Part shown: positions 29,068-37,729 of the stretch, in pieces
Position numbering within the stretch: position 1 is the stretch's first letter
How the letters are laid out: every line of letters begins with the position of its first letter
Source: ATX-6F1 sp943369485
Lineage (GTDB): Bacteria > Cyanobacteriota > Cyanobacteriia > PCC-6307 > Cyanobiaceae
DNA: 64,000 nucleotides
NCBI GenBank assembly: GCA_943369485.1
Contig: CALRNH020000007.1
Location: 62,001 to 126,000, forward strand
Direction: 5' to 3'
The notes under the pieces: generated by a model
What the model saw: the letters and a program-made list of their open reading frames with translations, nothing else
Databases searched by the model: none
Told to the model about the DNA's origin: nothing
Translations under genes and position numbers: made by a program

Positions 29068-29877
29068 TCAGCCCCCCCCGCCGCGAAGCAGATCCAGGCT
29101 GAGCCGGCCCCGGAGCAGTGCCTGGCGCAGGGCCTCCTGGGCTGGGTCCCCGGGGGGATCGAGGTCCCCCAGGGCCTCGCACCAGCTCAGCAGAAGCTCG
29201 AGCCCCTCCGGATCGGCCAGCTCACCGGAACAGACCTGATCCTGGACCTCGGCCGACAGCCGCTCCCGGATGGCGAGCAGGCCCCAAGGTCGAGCCTCAG
29301 GGTTGACCGTGCACAGCCGCACCAGCAGCTCCACGGCGCGCAGCCGGGCCGGGCGGCCTTCCCGCTCCATCCAGGCGAGGGCGCCGTAGCGGCTGATCTG
29401 CTCGATCACAACCGGCAGCCGCGAAGGCCTTGGCCCCGGCAGGGGTTCCAGGCGGGCCAGGAGTTGATGGGCCCACCACAGCAGGTCCGCCCGCTGATCC
29501 CCATCGAACGGACAGGGAGGAGCCTCCAGATCAAGGAGGCAATGGTGCAGCTCGACCATCACTTCCGCCAGCACACGTGCCGTGAGCTCTGCAGACGCAA
29601 CCTGAAGGCTCGGATCCTCCAGCAGCGCCTCCAGCCGTTCCAGTCCCCCAAACCAGTCCCCGCCGACGCACTGCTGGCGCACGGTCAACAGGTCCTGATG
29701 GACCAAGGCCCGCTCCAGGGCCGCCCGCACCGCCTCGGATTCAGCGCAGGGGCCGGAGTCAGCGACCAGCTGGTCGCGCACCGCTTCCCAGAGGATGGTC
29801 AGTGCCGGCCCCTCCAAGGGAAGTCCCAGCAGCCAGTCCAGATCGACCCAGAGGCCGGAGGCGCCGTCGCTTGCCAA
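29068..29877 (-). CDS. Uncharacterised protein, tandem paralogue of the downstream gene
   Basis: The frame starts with TTG at 29877, immediately after the upstream TGA, giving 269 residues. It shares with the downstream protein an N-terminal WVDLDWLLGLPLEGPA-type opening, a central segment ADLLWWAHQLLARLEPLPG and the EQISRYGALAWMEREG region. This indicates tandem duplication followed by divergence. It is helical and soluble. No enzymatic motif was found. It sits between its paralogue and a coiled-coil protein in one operon. Confidence 0.6.
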   Translation of the reverse strand: MASDGASGLWVDLDWLLGLPLEGPALTILWEAVRDQLVADSGPCAESEAVRAALERALVHQDLLTVRQQCVGGDWFGGLERLEALLEDPSLQVASAELTARVLAEVMVELHHCLLDLEAPPCPFDGDQRADLLWWAHQLLARLEPLPGPRPSRLPVVIEQISRYGALAWMEREGRPARLRAVELLVRLCTVNPEARPWGLLAIRERLSAEVQDQVCSGELADPEGLELLLSWCEALGDLDPPGDPAQEALRQALLRGRLSLDLLRGGGG

Positions 29878-30771
29878 TCAGCCGCCTCCGCCCGTGGCCC
29901 GTACTGCGGTGGCATTCTTCTGCAGCTGGAGCATGCGTCGGGCCCGCTGCATCTGGGCCTCGACGCTGCCCACCAGATCCGCCAGGCGCTCGTGCTCGGC
30001 CACGTAATGGTCCAGCTCCACCTCCAGCTGGTTGAGATGGGCCAGCAGCAGGTCGCGCTCTTCCCTGTCGCGGCTCAGCTGGCGCTCCAGATCCACCAGG
30101 CGTATGTCCCTGGCTCCGAGTGCCCCGTGGTGGACGTCCCAGCGGCGCAGGGCCTCGAGCAGCTCGCCACCATCGAAGCTCTGGCGCCAGAGCGCGCCGT
30201 CGCCATCGCGGCCGAAGCGGTCGGCCCAGCTCTCAAGATCGAGATAGGCATTGAGCAGGGAGGGACGAAGCTGCAGCAGGGCATGGGTTGTGGCCCGCAG
30301 CACATCCTCCGGCAGGTTGCTGACCCGTGAAGAGCGGTGGCGACGCACGTTCTGCTCAAGCTCGGGCAGCTCCCGGCCGAGGGCCTCCTCCAGGGCAGGG
30401 GTGGAGTGGCCGAGATTCACCAGCTGCAGCCGCTGGCGGCCCTGGCGTTTGACCTGCACCGCCAGCTCCATGGTCTGCTGCCAGGCCATCAGCGCCCCGA
30501 CTGCTGGCTCCGGCGATGAGCCCTGATCGGCCAATTCAGCCAGGGCTTGATCGGGAGGCCCGTAGAAGATCCAGGCGCGCCAGTCCTCGCCGTCATGGGC
30601 GCCGAGGGCCAGGGATTCCAGGGCAGGGGCACCGGCGGAGCGGCGAAGGCCGAGGCGACTGCCCGGCAACCCGTAGATCCAGAAACCAAGGGAAGGCCCG
30701 AGGGCGTCAAACGGCGGGGGACCATCGTCAGAGGACGGACCGCTCAGCGACAGGAGGGGCTGATCTGGGGG
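29878..30771 (-). CDS. Uncharacterised protein with C-terminal coiled coil
   Basis: ATG at 30771 (MPPDQPLLSLSGPSSDDG) is preferred over longer readings, which run into unrelated sequence. It gives 297 residues. The N-terminal 190 residues are globular and of unknown type (WIYGLPGSRLGLRRSAG, WIFYGPPDQALAELA). The last 80 form a coiled coil with LLAHLNQLEVELDHYVAEH. This segment resembles the motif LLQLQQVQEELEFYFLAHQ of the small coiled-coil protein at 54917. First gene of a three-gene operon and divergent from a TPR gene. Confidence 0.6.
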   Translation of the reverse strand, partial: PPDQPLLSLSGPSSDDGPPPFDALGPSLGFWIYGLPGSRLGLRRSAGAPALESLALGAHDGEDWRAWIFYGPPDQALAELADQGSSPEPAVGALMAWQQTMELAVQVKRQGRQRLQLVNLGHSTPALEEALGRELPELEQNVRRHRSSRVSNLPEDVLRATTHALLQLRPSLLNAYLDLESWADRFGRDGDGALWRQSFDGGELLEALRRWDVHHGALGARDIRLVDLERQLSRDREERDLLLAHLNQLEVELDHYVAEHERLADLVGSVEAQMQRARRMLQLQKNATAVRATGGGG

Positions 30772-30835
30772 CATCACCTTGGTTGTCACCTGCCGGCGGT
30801 TCGCTGGACAATGGGGCCGCCTTCCGTGGCACACC

Positions 30836-31519
30836 GTGCAGAAAGAGACTCTGGTGGAAGGGCTCAGGGCCCTGCCCGGGGATGAATCGCTGCTGCGAAC
30901 CCTCGGCAGTCTGCTGGAGGAGGAAGGGAATTGGCAGGAACTCCAGCAGATCATGCTGGAACAGCTGCCGCGGCTGCCACGGGGGTCACCCCTTGAGGCG
31001 CACGTCAGCTACCTGGCGGGCAAGGCCTGCCTGGAGCTGGGGGATCTGCGCCAGGCCCTTGCCCTGAGCACCAGGGCGGTGCAGGGCCGTGCCGATTTTC
31101 CCTACAGCCACCACATTCACGGTCGCACCCTGGCGCGCATGGGACGGCGGGTGGAGGCCCTCGCTGCCCAGCAGCGCTGTGCGGCACTGGCGCCTGGATT
31201 CCCCTGGTGCTGGTTCGAGATCGGTCAACTGCAACTGGCCCAGGGGGACATGGCCGCCGCCAAGGTGTCGCTGCAGCGGGCCCTGGCCCTGCAGGAGGCC
31301 CAGGACCCAGGCGGCGCCGAGATGTTCCGCCGCACCCTGGAGGGGGTGGAAGAGCAGGCCCACCTGGCCGAACGGCGGGCCGCTGCCGCCAGCCTCTGGC
31401 CTGAGCGGGCGCCCCTTGCTCCTGATGAGCGTCTCGACACCATCGACGAACTGGCGATGGTGGTGGAGGAGTTTCGGCTGTTCCTGGACCTCCTGGAGGG
31501 TCGCGGCAACCTCGGCTAG
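30836..31519 (+). CDS. TPR-repeat protein
   Basis: GTG at 30836 (MQKETLVEGLRALPGDESLL) gives 227 residues and fits the helical repeat phase better than the open frame upstream. At least three tetratricopeptide-like units are visible, for example YLAGKACLELGDLRQALALS and FEIGQLQLAQGDMAAAKVSL. TPR proteins act as scaffolds for protein complexes. It ends in a convergent four-base overlap with a TPR-GT2 fusion gene. Several TPR genes interleave with glycosyltransferases in this window, suggesting linked function. Confidence 0.75.
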   Translation: MQKETLVEGLRALPGDESLLRTLGSLLEEEGNWQELQQIMLEQLPRLPRGSPLEAHVSYLAGKACLELGDLRQALALSTRAVQGRADFPYSHHIHGRTLARMGRRVEALAAQQRCAALAPGFPWCWFEIGQLQLAQGDMAAAKVSLQRALALQEAQDPGGAEMFRRTLEGVEEQAHLAERRAAAASLWPERAPLAPDERLDTIDELAMVVEEFRLFLDLLEGRGNLG

Positions 31520-33384
31520 CTCCAGCCCCGTCCCCCCAGTTCCCTGGGGCGGCCGTCGGTGCTGTCGAGGGCCGCGGCAGCAGGCCACCAGGGGCTGGCG
31601 CTGGCCATGGCCCCGGGCCAGCGGCGCATCAGCAGCGACTGGGCCGGCGCCCAGGTGGCGCTGGCAGTGGTGGGTCGGCTGGCCGCCTCATGGTGCACCA
31701 GGGTGGCCTCGGGGCAAACCACGTGGCGGTAGCCGGAGCGGCCCAACCGCAGACAGAAATCCACATCGTTGCCCTCCACCGGGAGGACGGGATCGAAGCC
31801 GCCTACCTCCTGCCAGAGCGGACGGCGCACCATGAGGCAGGCGCCGGTGACCGCCGACCAGCCGCTGAGGAAGCCGGAACGGCCCCGGTGGACCGTGGTG
31901 CCGGCAGGCAGGCCCCTGTAGGGGTGCTCGCAACCCCGGCCCATGGGGGGTGACAGGCCGGCGTGCTGGATCGTGCCATTGGGGTAGAGCAGACGGGCAC
32001 CCACGCAGCCAATGGCGGGGCGCAGAGCCTGGGCGGCCATGGTCCGCAGCCAGCCGGGGTCAGCCGACCGGGCCTCCACATCGTTGTTGAGGAACAGCAG
32101 GAGCTCACCGCGGGCCTCCCGGGCGGCCCGGTTGTTGAGCAGGCTCCAGTTGAACGGCTGATCCAGGGGCAGAACGCGGAAGTGGCTGCCGGGGCGCTGG
32201 CGCCAGTGGTCCAGCAGGGAGGCGGTGGCCTCCAGGCGGGAGCCGTTGTCCACCACCAGCCACTCCAGCTCCAGATCCCCTTTGAAGGCGTCGACGCTTG
32301 CCAGGCAACGCTCCAGCAGATCGGGGCGATCGCGGGTGAGCACCACCACGCTCAGCCGGCAGGAGCGGGGGACAGCCCAGCTGAGGCGGAAGCCGCCCGT
32401 TGGCTGAGACTCGACGGCGACGGCCCCCTCGCCGAGGAGACGGAGATGATCCGCGAGCAGCGCCGCAGCGGCTGCGGTGGCTGTGGGGGTTGAGTCAGTG
32501 GTGGTTAAGTCGGTGGGGGTGGTGGACCGGCGGTGCACCAGCACGGCATCGAGGGGGGCGATGCGGGGGCTTCGCTCCAGGGCCGCCAGCTGCCAGCGCC
32601 AGCGCTCCAGGGGCTCGGCGCCGGGGGGCGGTGGCGTCAGGCCCTGCTGCCGCAGCCAGTCCCGACGCCAAAAAGCGCAGCTCTCCAGCCAGGGGGTGCT
32701 CCAGAAGCTCTCGGGCACCCAGCCCGGCTTGAACCACGGGTCGCGACGCTGGCCGTCCGGGTCCAGCCGGTCCTCGTCGGGGTAGAGCAGATCGGCGCCT
32801 TGATCGGAATCGAAGGGGTGGGCCGCCAGCCAGGCGGCCAGCCACTCCTGGGCCCCGGGCCGCAGCACGGCATCGGCGGCGCGGTCGATCTGCCAAGCAT
32901 CGAGGGCGCCGAGGGGGGCGTTAGGGCGCGGCAACGGGGGCTCAAAACCCCGGCACCAGATGCGGTAGGCCGCGCCGGAGAGCCCCGCCGCCAACCGCTC
33001 GCCGCCGAACACCCCCAGGCCTTCCGCCTCCTGCTGCAGGGCATCAATCCAGGTGTCCGAGGGAAGGGCCTGGCGGGCAGCGCGGTAGGCGGCTGCCGCC
33101 TCGCCCCAGCGCCCCTGACGACCCAGCAGCTCGGCGGCAGCGAAGGCGTTCCAGCCCAGGGAAGGATCCTGGCGCCAACTGCCCAGCTGCAGGGCCAGGG
33201 CCGCCTCCTGCTGACCCTGACGGAGGCGCACCTTGCCGAGCAGGTGCAGGGCACTGGCATGGCTGGCATCCAGAGCCAGGCACTGCCACAGGGTCGCGGC
33301 GGCCTGCTCCAGGTCGTCCCGATCCAGGGCCGCGGATCCCTGGCGGTACCAGTGGTCAGCGGTGTTGGGCAGATCAGGCACCAC
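31516..33384 (-). CDS. TPR-GT2 fusion glycosyltransferase
   Basis: The 622-residue protein has an N-terminal TPR region (about 1-115, with ATLWQCLALDASHASALHLL). A middle region of about 220 residues has an unclear role. The C-terminal GT2 domain starts near CRLSVVVLTRDRPDLLERCL, with metal motif LLLFLNNDVEA and later VEGNDVDFCLRLGRSGY. GT2 with this layout resembles rhamnosyl- or O-antigen-type transferases. The start is GTG at 33384. The plus-strand GT4 gene is divergent, with starts about 52 bases apart. Confidence 0.85.
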   Translation of the reverse strand: MVPDLPNTADHWYRQGSAALDRDDLEQAAATLWQCLALDASHASALHLLGKVRLRQGQQEAALALQLGSWRQDPSLGWNAFAAAELLGRQGRWGEAAAAYRAARQALPSDTWIDALQQEAEGLGVFGGERLAAGLSGAAYRIWCRGFEPPLPRPNAPLGALDAWQIDRAADAVLRPGAQEWLAAWLAAHPFDSDQGADLLYPDEDRLDPDGQRRDPWFKPGWVPESFWSTPWLESCAFWRRDWLRQQGLTPPPPGAEPLERWRWQLAALERSPRIAPLDAVLVHRRSTTPTDLTTTDSTPTATAAAAALLADHLRLLGEGAVAVESQPTGGFRLSWAVPRSCRLSVVVLTRDRPDLLERCLASVDAFKGDLELEWLVVDNGSRLEATASLLDHWRQRPGSHFRVLPLDQPFNWSLLNNRAAREARGELLLFLNNDVEARSADPGWLRTMAAQALRPAIGCVGARLLYPNGTIQHAGLSPPMGRGCEHPYRGLPAGTTVHRGRSGFLSGWSAVTGACLMVRRPLWQEVGGFDPVLPVEGNDVDFCLRLGRSGYRHVVCPEATLVHHEAASRPTTASATWAPAQSLLMRRWPGAMASASPWWPAAAALDSTDGRPRELGGRGWS

Positions 33385-33435
33385 GCAACACCCCAGGGCA
33401 CCGATGCCATGATCGCCTGAGCGCGAGGTCCGCCG

Positions 33436-34635
33436 ATCACGCTCACCGTCAACCTATGGGGTCACCTGAGCGGGGGCTTCGGGCTCGGGGAGGGAGCCCG
33501 CTGCACCGCCCGGGCCCTGGAGGCAGCGGGGTTGCAGGTGCAGTGGCGGGATCTGCCCCTGGCCACCCACGTGAATGATCAGCCCGTTCCGGACCCGGTC
33601 GAGCTGGCACCGGCGGCGATCGATCTGCTGCACACCAATCCCAACGTGCTGCGCCAGACCGATGGGCTGGCAGCCCTCCTGGAGCTGAAGGCGCCGCTGC
33701 GGATCGGCTACTGGGCCTGGGAACTGGAGGCCTTCCCCAGCGGCTGGGAATTCGGCTTCGCCGGCCTCGACCAGCTGTGGTGCCCCTCCACGTTCACGGC
33801 CCAGGCCCTGGCCCTGCGCAGTCCGGTGCCCGTGTCGGCCCTGCCGCACCTGATCGACTGGGGGCGGGCCGACCGTCTGGCCCAGCGGCGCCTGGCCCAG
33901 CCGCGGCGCGAACGCATCACACCGTTCACAGTGCTGTTCGCCTTCGATTTCTGGAGCACCCTCGGGCGCAAGAACCCCCTGGGGGCGATCGAGGCGTTCC
34001 AACGGGCCTTCCCCCCGGGAACCTCCACCGCCCCGGGCGAGAGCGCGGACCTGCCCCAGGCCCGGCTGGTGCTGAAGCTCTCGAGCGGCCGCCAGTTCCC
34101 CGACGCAGCCGATCAACTGCGGCAGCGGGCCCTGGCTGACCCCCGCATCCAGGTGCTCGACGGCCATCTGCCCCTCGACCAGCTCGATGACCTCTACGGC
34201 GAGGCGGACGTGCTGTTGAGCCTGCACCGGGCCGAGGGTTTCGGGCTGACCCTGGCGGAGGCCATGGCGGGGGGGCTGCCGGTGGTGGCCACGGGCTACT
34301 CCGGCAACCTCGACTTCATGCCGCCGGGCAGCGCTGAACTGGTGCCCTACCGCCGGGTGCCGATCGCCCGCACCGAAGGCGACTACCGCGAGGGCTGGCC
34401 CTGGGCCGAACCCGACCTGGACGCGGCGGCGGCGGCCCTGCGGCGGCTGGCCTTCGATGGTGACCACCACCGGCGCCTGGCCCTGGCGGGACGGGCGGCC
34501 GCCCATGAACGGCTGTCACCGGCGGCCCTGGCGGCGGTGGTACGCCAACGGTTGGGCTGCCTGCTGCGCCAACCGGGGCGGGCGGAGCTGCTCAGGGAGA
34601 TACCCGCCGACCATGCCCTACGACAACTGGAGTAG
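33436..34635 (+). CDS. GT4 family glycosyltransferase with non-canonical start
   Basis: The donor motif HRAEGFGLTLAEAMAGGLPV and a full GT-B core are present. The natural N-terminus (ITLTVNLWGHLSGGFGLGE) is encoded upstream of the first usual start codon (TTG at 33532). No ATG, GTG or TTG precedes that region before an in-frame TGA at 33418..33420. ATC at 33436 lies seven bases after a GAGG ribosome-site-like sequence and is the best candidate start, giving 399 residues. An upstream ATG at 33409 would read ATG-ATC-GCC-TGA in the same frame, so a nonsense change after the true start is the other explanation. Ends convergently with the TPR gene, overlapping by 18 bases. Confidence 0.75.
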   Translation: MTLTVNLWGHLSGGFGLGEGARCTARALEAAGLQVQWRDLPLATHVNDQPVPDPVELAPAAIDLLHTNPNVLRQTDGLAALLELKAPLRIGYWAWELEAFPSGWEFGFAGLDQLWCPSTFTAQALALRSPVPVSALPHLIDWGRADRLAQRRLAQPRRERITPFTVLFAFDFWSTLGRKNPLGAIEAFQRAFPPGTSTAPGESADLPQARLVLKLSSGRQFPDAADQLRQRALADPRIQVLDGHLPLDQLDDLYGEADVLLSLHRAEGFGLTLAEAMAGGLPVVATGYSGNLDFMPPGSAELVPYRRVPIARTEGDYREGWPWAEPDLDAAAAALRRLAFDGDHHRRLALAGRAAAHERLSPAALAAVVRQRLGCLLRQPGRAELLREIPADHALRQLE

Positions 34636-35289
34636 GCCCTGGAGCCGCTGGGCCAGGGCCCGCTCCAGGCTCCCGGAACTGCCGGCCAGCAACTGCAGGG
34701 TGGCGGTCAGTTCCAGCCGGTGCAGGCTCTCCTGCCAGACCACCGCTCGCACGGCGCTGTCGGGGCAACCGCGCGCGCACAGCCACTCGGCCAGGGCGCT
34801 GCCATGGACGCGGGTGGCGGCATCACAGGCCCCCCGGAGCCAGGGGGGGGGCTGCGACCAGTTCCAGGGGGCTGGGGCCTCGGCGGCGAAGGTTTCCAAG
34901 CGGGTCAGGGCGGATGCCACTCCCTCGCCGTGGAGCACCTCCAGCAGGTTGCGCACGGTGATCGGGCTGTCACTGCCCGATTGCAGGGCCTGCTCATAGG
35001 CGGGGATGGCGGCGGCGGCCCGCTGGAGGCCGCGGTGGGCATCGCCGAGTTTGTGGGGCGTCCAGAAGCTGGTGCTGCCGCAGCGCAGGGCATGCTCGAG
35101 CACGTCGCGGCAGCGGGCGTAATGACCCTGCATCAGCAGGGCATGGCCCAGCAGATCCAGGAATTCGGGATGGCCCGGCACCGCCTCCAGCAGACGCAGC
35201 AGGCTGCCCTCCAGCAGGGGCCAGTTCTGTTCGGCCAGGGCCGAGCGGGCTTGCTCCCACCAGATCTGCCGTGGATCGATCTCAGCCAT
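34618..35289 (-). CDS. TPR-like helical repeat protein
   Basis: The 223-residue soluble protein has TPR-like pairs in its first half (WPLLEGSLLRLLEAVPGHP, LLGHALLMQGHYARCRDVLE, LGDAHRGLQRAAAAIPAYE). Its start overlaps the stop of the GT4 gene by eight bases. It is the last gene of the minus-strand type I secretion operon (42569 down to 34618). A scaffold or chaperone role is possible but not shown. Confidence 0.7.
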   Translation of the reverse strand: MAEIDPRQIWWEQARSALAEQNWPLLEGSLLRLLEAVPGHPEFLDLLGHALLMQGHYARCRDVLEHALRCGSTSFWTPHKLGDAHRGLQRAAAAIPAYEQALQSGSDSPITVRNLLEVLHGEGVASALTRLETFAAEAPAPWNWSQPPPWLRGACDAATRVHGSALAEWLCARGCPDSAVRAVVWQESLHRLELTATLQLLAGSSGSLERALAQRLQGLLQLS

Positions 35290-36523
35290 GGGCGGTTCCC
35301 TCGGCAGCCGGCAGGGGGTCGATCAGGGGGTCCATGCCGCGTGCCACGGCGCTGATCAGCTCGATCTGGCGGGCCAGGCAGGCGCGGTGATCGAAGTCGC
35401 GGCCGATGCGGCGACGGGCCCCGAGGCGCAGATCGGCACAGGCCGCGGGCTGCTGCAGCACCCGAAGCAGGGTGGCGGCCAGTTCCTGGGGCTGATCGAA
35501 CGGCACCAGCAGCCCTTCAACTCCGTGGTTGATCACCTCCTGCACAGGCGCCGTGCGTGAACCCACCACCAGGGCGCCGCAGGCCATCGCCTCCAGCAGG
35601 CTCCAACTGAGCACGTAGGGGGCCGTGAGGTAGACGTGGGCCCAGCTCAGCCTGAACAGATCCAGCAGGGCGGCGTGGGGGAGCAGGCCCACGAAGTGCA
35701 CGCGGCTGCGGTCGAGGCGATCCCCCAGCTCCGCCAGCAGCTGCCGCTGCCAGCTGCCGTCGGCTGGGGCGGGGCCATAGGAGCAGCGATCCTCGCCACA
35801 GACCACCACCTGCACGGTGGGATGCCGCTCCAGCACCGCCGGCAAGGCGTGCAGAACGGTGGAGAAGCCGCGCAGGGGTTCAAGGCTGCGGCAGGCGTAA
35901 GTGATCAGCGGCTCACCGCCCAGCACCAGCCTGCCATCGGGCAGCCGCAGGCTGCTCACGGTCGCTGGGCGGCAGTACTCCAGGTCGACGCCCTCATGGA
36001 TCACGGCGATGCGACTCTGCAGCCAGGGGGGGAAGGTGCTCCGCTGGAAACGGGTGGCGGTGAGGCCGGCGGCCATGCGCCGGGCCGCCTGCAGGGTGGT
36101 CCACTGCAGCAGACCCGGCCCGGCGGCCCTGGAGGTCCCCTCCGGCTGCGGCAGCCCCAGCAGATCCATCTCCATCAAGGCCACCAGGGGCACCGCGGGG
36201 AAGACGTCGTCAAGGAAGAGCAGATCACCCCAGAAGGGATGGCCCACCACCACCTCGGGGCACCAGCCCTCCTCCGCCAGGCGCTGGAGTTGGCGGGCCA
36301 CCCGGCGACCCTGGGCAAACTGCTGCTGGCAACGGGCTTCGGCGCTGGGCTGGCGCAGCTCATCCCCCACGTTGCCGCCGGCGTTGAGCAGACGCACCCC
36401 CGGCGGGGCGGGCCGGTCAGCGCGGTTACCGATGGCCACCACCTGATGGCCGGCGGCGGCGAGGGCAGGGGCGAGGTGGCGGAACTGGCCAGGGAAGTTC
36501 TGGTGGATCAGGAGCACCCGCAC
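35282..36523 (-). CDS. GT4 family glycosyltransferase
   Basis: The 413-residue GT-B enzyme starts with GTG (MRVLLIHQNFPGQFRHLAPA), a distinctive opening shared by a cyanobacterial and proteobacterial GT4 subgroup. The donor half carries LRGFSTVLHALPAVLERHP and the E-containing region SWSLLEAMACGALVVGS. It begins ten bases after the HlyD gene and overlaps the TPR gene, so it belongs to the secretion operon. A transferase co-transcribed with a type I secretion system may modify the exported protein, but this is inference. Confidence 0.87.
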   Translation of the reverse strand: MRVLLIHQNFPGQFRHLAPALAAAGHQVVAIGNRADRPAPPGVRLLNAGGNVGDELRQPSAEARCQQQFAQGRRVARQLQRLAEEGWCPEVVVGHPFWGDLLFLDDVFPAVPLVALMEMDLLGLPQPEGTSRAAGPGLLQWTTLQAARRMAAGLTATRFQRSTFPPWLQSRIAVIHEGVDLEYCRPATVSSLRLPDGRLVLGGEPLITYACRSLEPLRGFSTVLHALPAVLERHPTVQVVVCGEDRCSYGPAPADGSWQRQLLAELGDRLDRSRVHFVGLLPHAALLDLFRLSWAHVYLTAPYVLSWSLLEAMACGALVVGSRTAPVQEVINHGVEGLLVPFDQPQELAATLLRVLQQPAACADLRLGARRRIGRDFDHRACLARQIELISAVARGMDPLIDPLPAAEGTAHG

Positions 36524-36532
36524 GGGGGGGCC

Positions 36533-37726
36533 TCAGCGGATGGTGCGGACGACGTCGGCGTTGCGCAACATGGCGCTCATGAACAGATCAAGCACGGTGC
36601 GCTTCTCCAGGCGCAGGTCAGCGCTGATCGCCATGCCCGCCTGGAGGGGGTAGCGCTTGCCCTGCGATTCCACGTACTGGCGCGCCAGCTTGAGGCCGAT
36701 GGGGAAGCGGGTGAACTTGTAGGTGCCATCGGGGGGCAGGGCATCGGTGCCGATGGTGCTCACGGTGCCGCCGATGGTGCCGTACTTGCTGCGATCGTAG
36801 GCCGCAAGAGCGATGTCAGCGCTCTGACCCGTGCGCACGAAGGCCAGATCCTGGTTGCTCACGAAGGCTTCAGCCCGCAGGCTGTCGCTGGGCACCAGCT
36901 GCAGCAGCACCTCTCCGGCCCCCACCACCAGGCTTCCCTTGGCCTTGATGTTGAGGATCGTGCCGGCCACGGGGGCGCGCAGCACCACGCGCTGCAGACG
37001 CTCGGTGTTCTCCACGGTGTTGGCCTTGTTCTCGGCCTGGGAGCGGGCCAGCTCAGCCTGCTTCTGCTGGGATTCAGCCCGCAACTTGATGCGTTCGTCG
37101 TTGTTCTGGCGCAGCTGGGCCTCCAGCTGGGCTTCGGTTTTTTCGTAATCGAGCAGCTGGAAACGGGAGGCGGCCCCCTGGCGCTCCAGAGCCCGCAGGG
37201 ATTCGAGCTGCTGCCGGTTGATGGCGATCTGGCTGCGCAGGCCGATCTCGGTGGAATCGAGCTGGGCCAGGGAGCCCCTGAGGCGTTCCACCTCCGCCAG
37301 GCTGCTGGTGCCGATCTGCTGTCTCTGAGTGAGCAGGGCCTGCTGGCGCCCCTTGAGGATGGTGGTGTCCAGGGTGACCAGGGGGGCATCCTTTTCCACC
37401 AGCTGCCCTTCCTTGACCAGCACATCGGTGACCACGCCGGGTTGGTCGGGTTTGATGTCCTGGGTGGAGCGAATGGTCTTCAAGGTTCCCTGCACACTCA
37501 CGATCTGATCCACCTTGACGATGGCCGCCGCCCCGAGGGCGGTGATCACCAGGACCGCCACGGAGCCACCCAGCACCATGGGGAACATGGGGGTGGGGCG
37601 GCTCTCCAGGCGCAGATCCATTGGCCGCGCCAGGCTGGTGCGATCGGTGCCCCGGTTTGACAGCGCCTGGGATTTCGGCCGGTTGAGCCTGGCGAACGGG
37701 TTCCAGCGACGGGGTTCGGTGGCCAT
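36533..37726 (-). CDS. HlyD-family periplasmic adaptor of type I secretion system
   Basis: The 397-residue protein has a short cytoplasmic N-terminus and one membrane segment (MVLGGSVAVLVITALGAAAI). Split lipoyl halves (GVVTDVLVKEGQLVEKDAP and LRAPVAGTILNIKAKGSLV) flank a long coiled-coil hairpin (about 125-235), and a beta-barrel domain follows. HlyD proteins bridge the inner-membrane ABC transporter to a TolC-like outer-membrane channel. It lies four bases downstream of the ABC gene. No TolC homologue is in the window, so that part must be encoded elsewhere. Confidence 0.93.
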   Translation of the reverse strand: MATEPRRWNPFARLNRPKSQALSNRGTDRTSLARPMDLRLESRPTPMFPMVLGGSVAVLVITALGAAAIVKVDQIVSVQGTLKTIRSTQDIKPDQPGVVTDVLVKEGQLVEKDAPLVTLDTTILKGRQQALLTQRQQIGTSSLAEVERLRGSLAQLDSTEIGLRSQIAINRQQLESLRALERQGAASRFQLLDYEKTEAQLEAQLRQNNDERIKLRAESQQKQAELARSQAENKANTVENTERLQRVVLRAPVAGTILNIKAKGSLVVGAGEVLLQLVPSDSLRAEAFVSNQDLAFVRTGQSADIALAAYDRSKYGTIGGTVSTIGTDALPPDGTYKFTRFPIGLKLARQYVESQGKRYPLQAGMAISADLRLEKRTVLDLFMSAMLRNADVVRTIR

Positions 37727-37729
37727 GGC

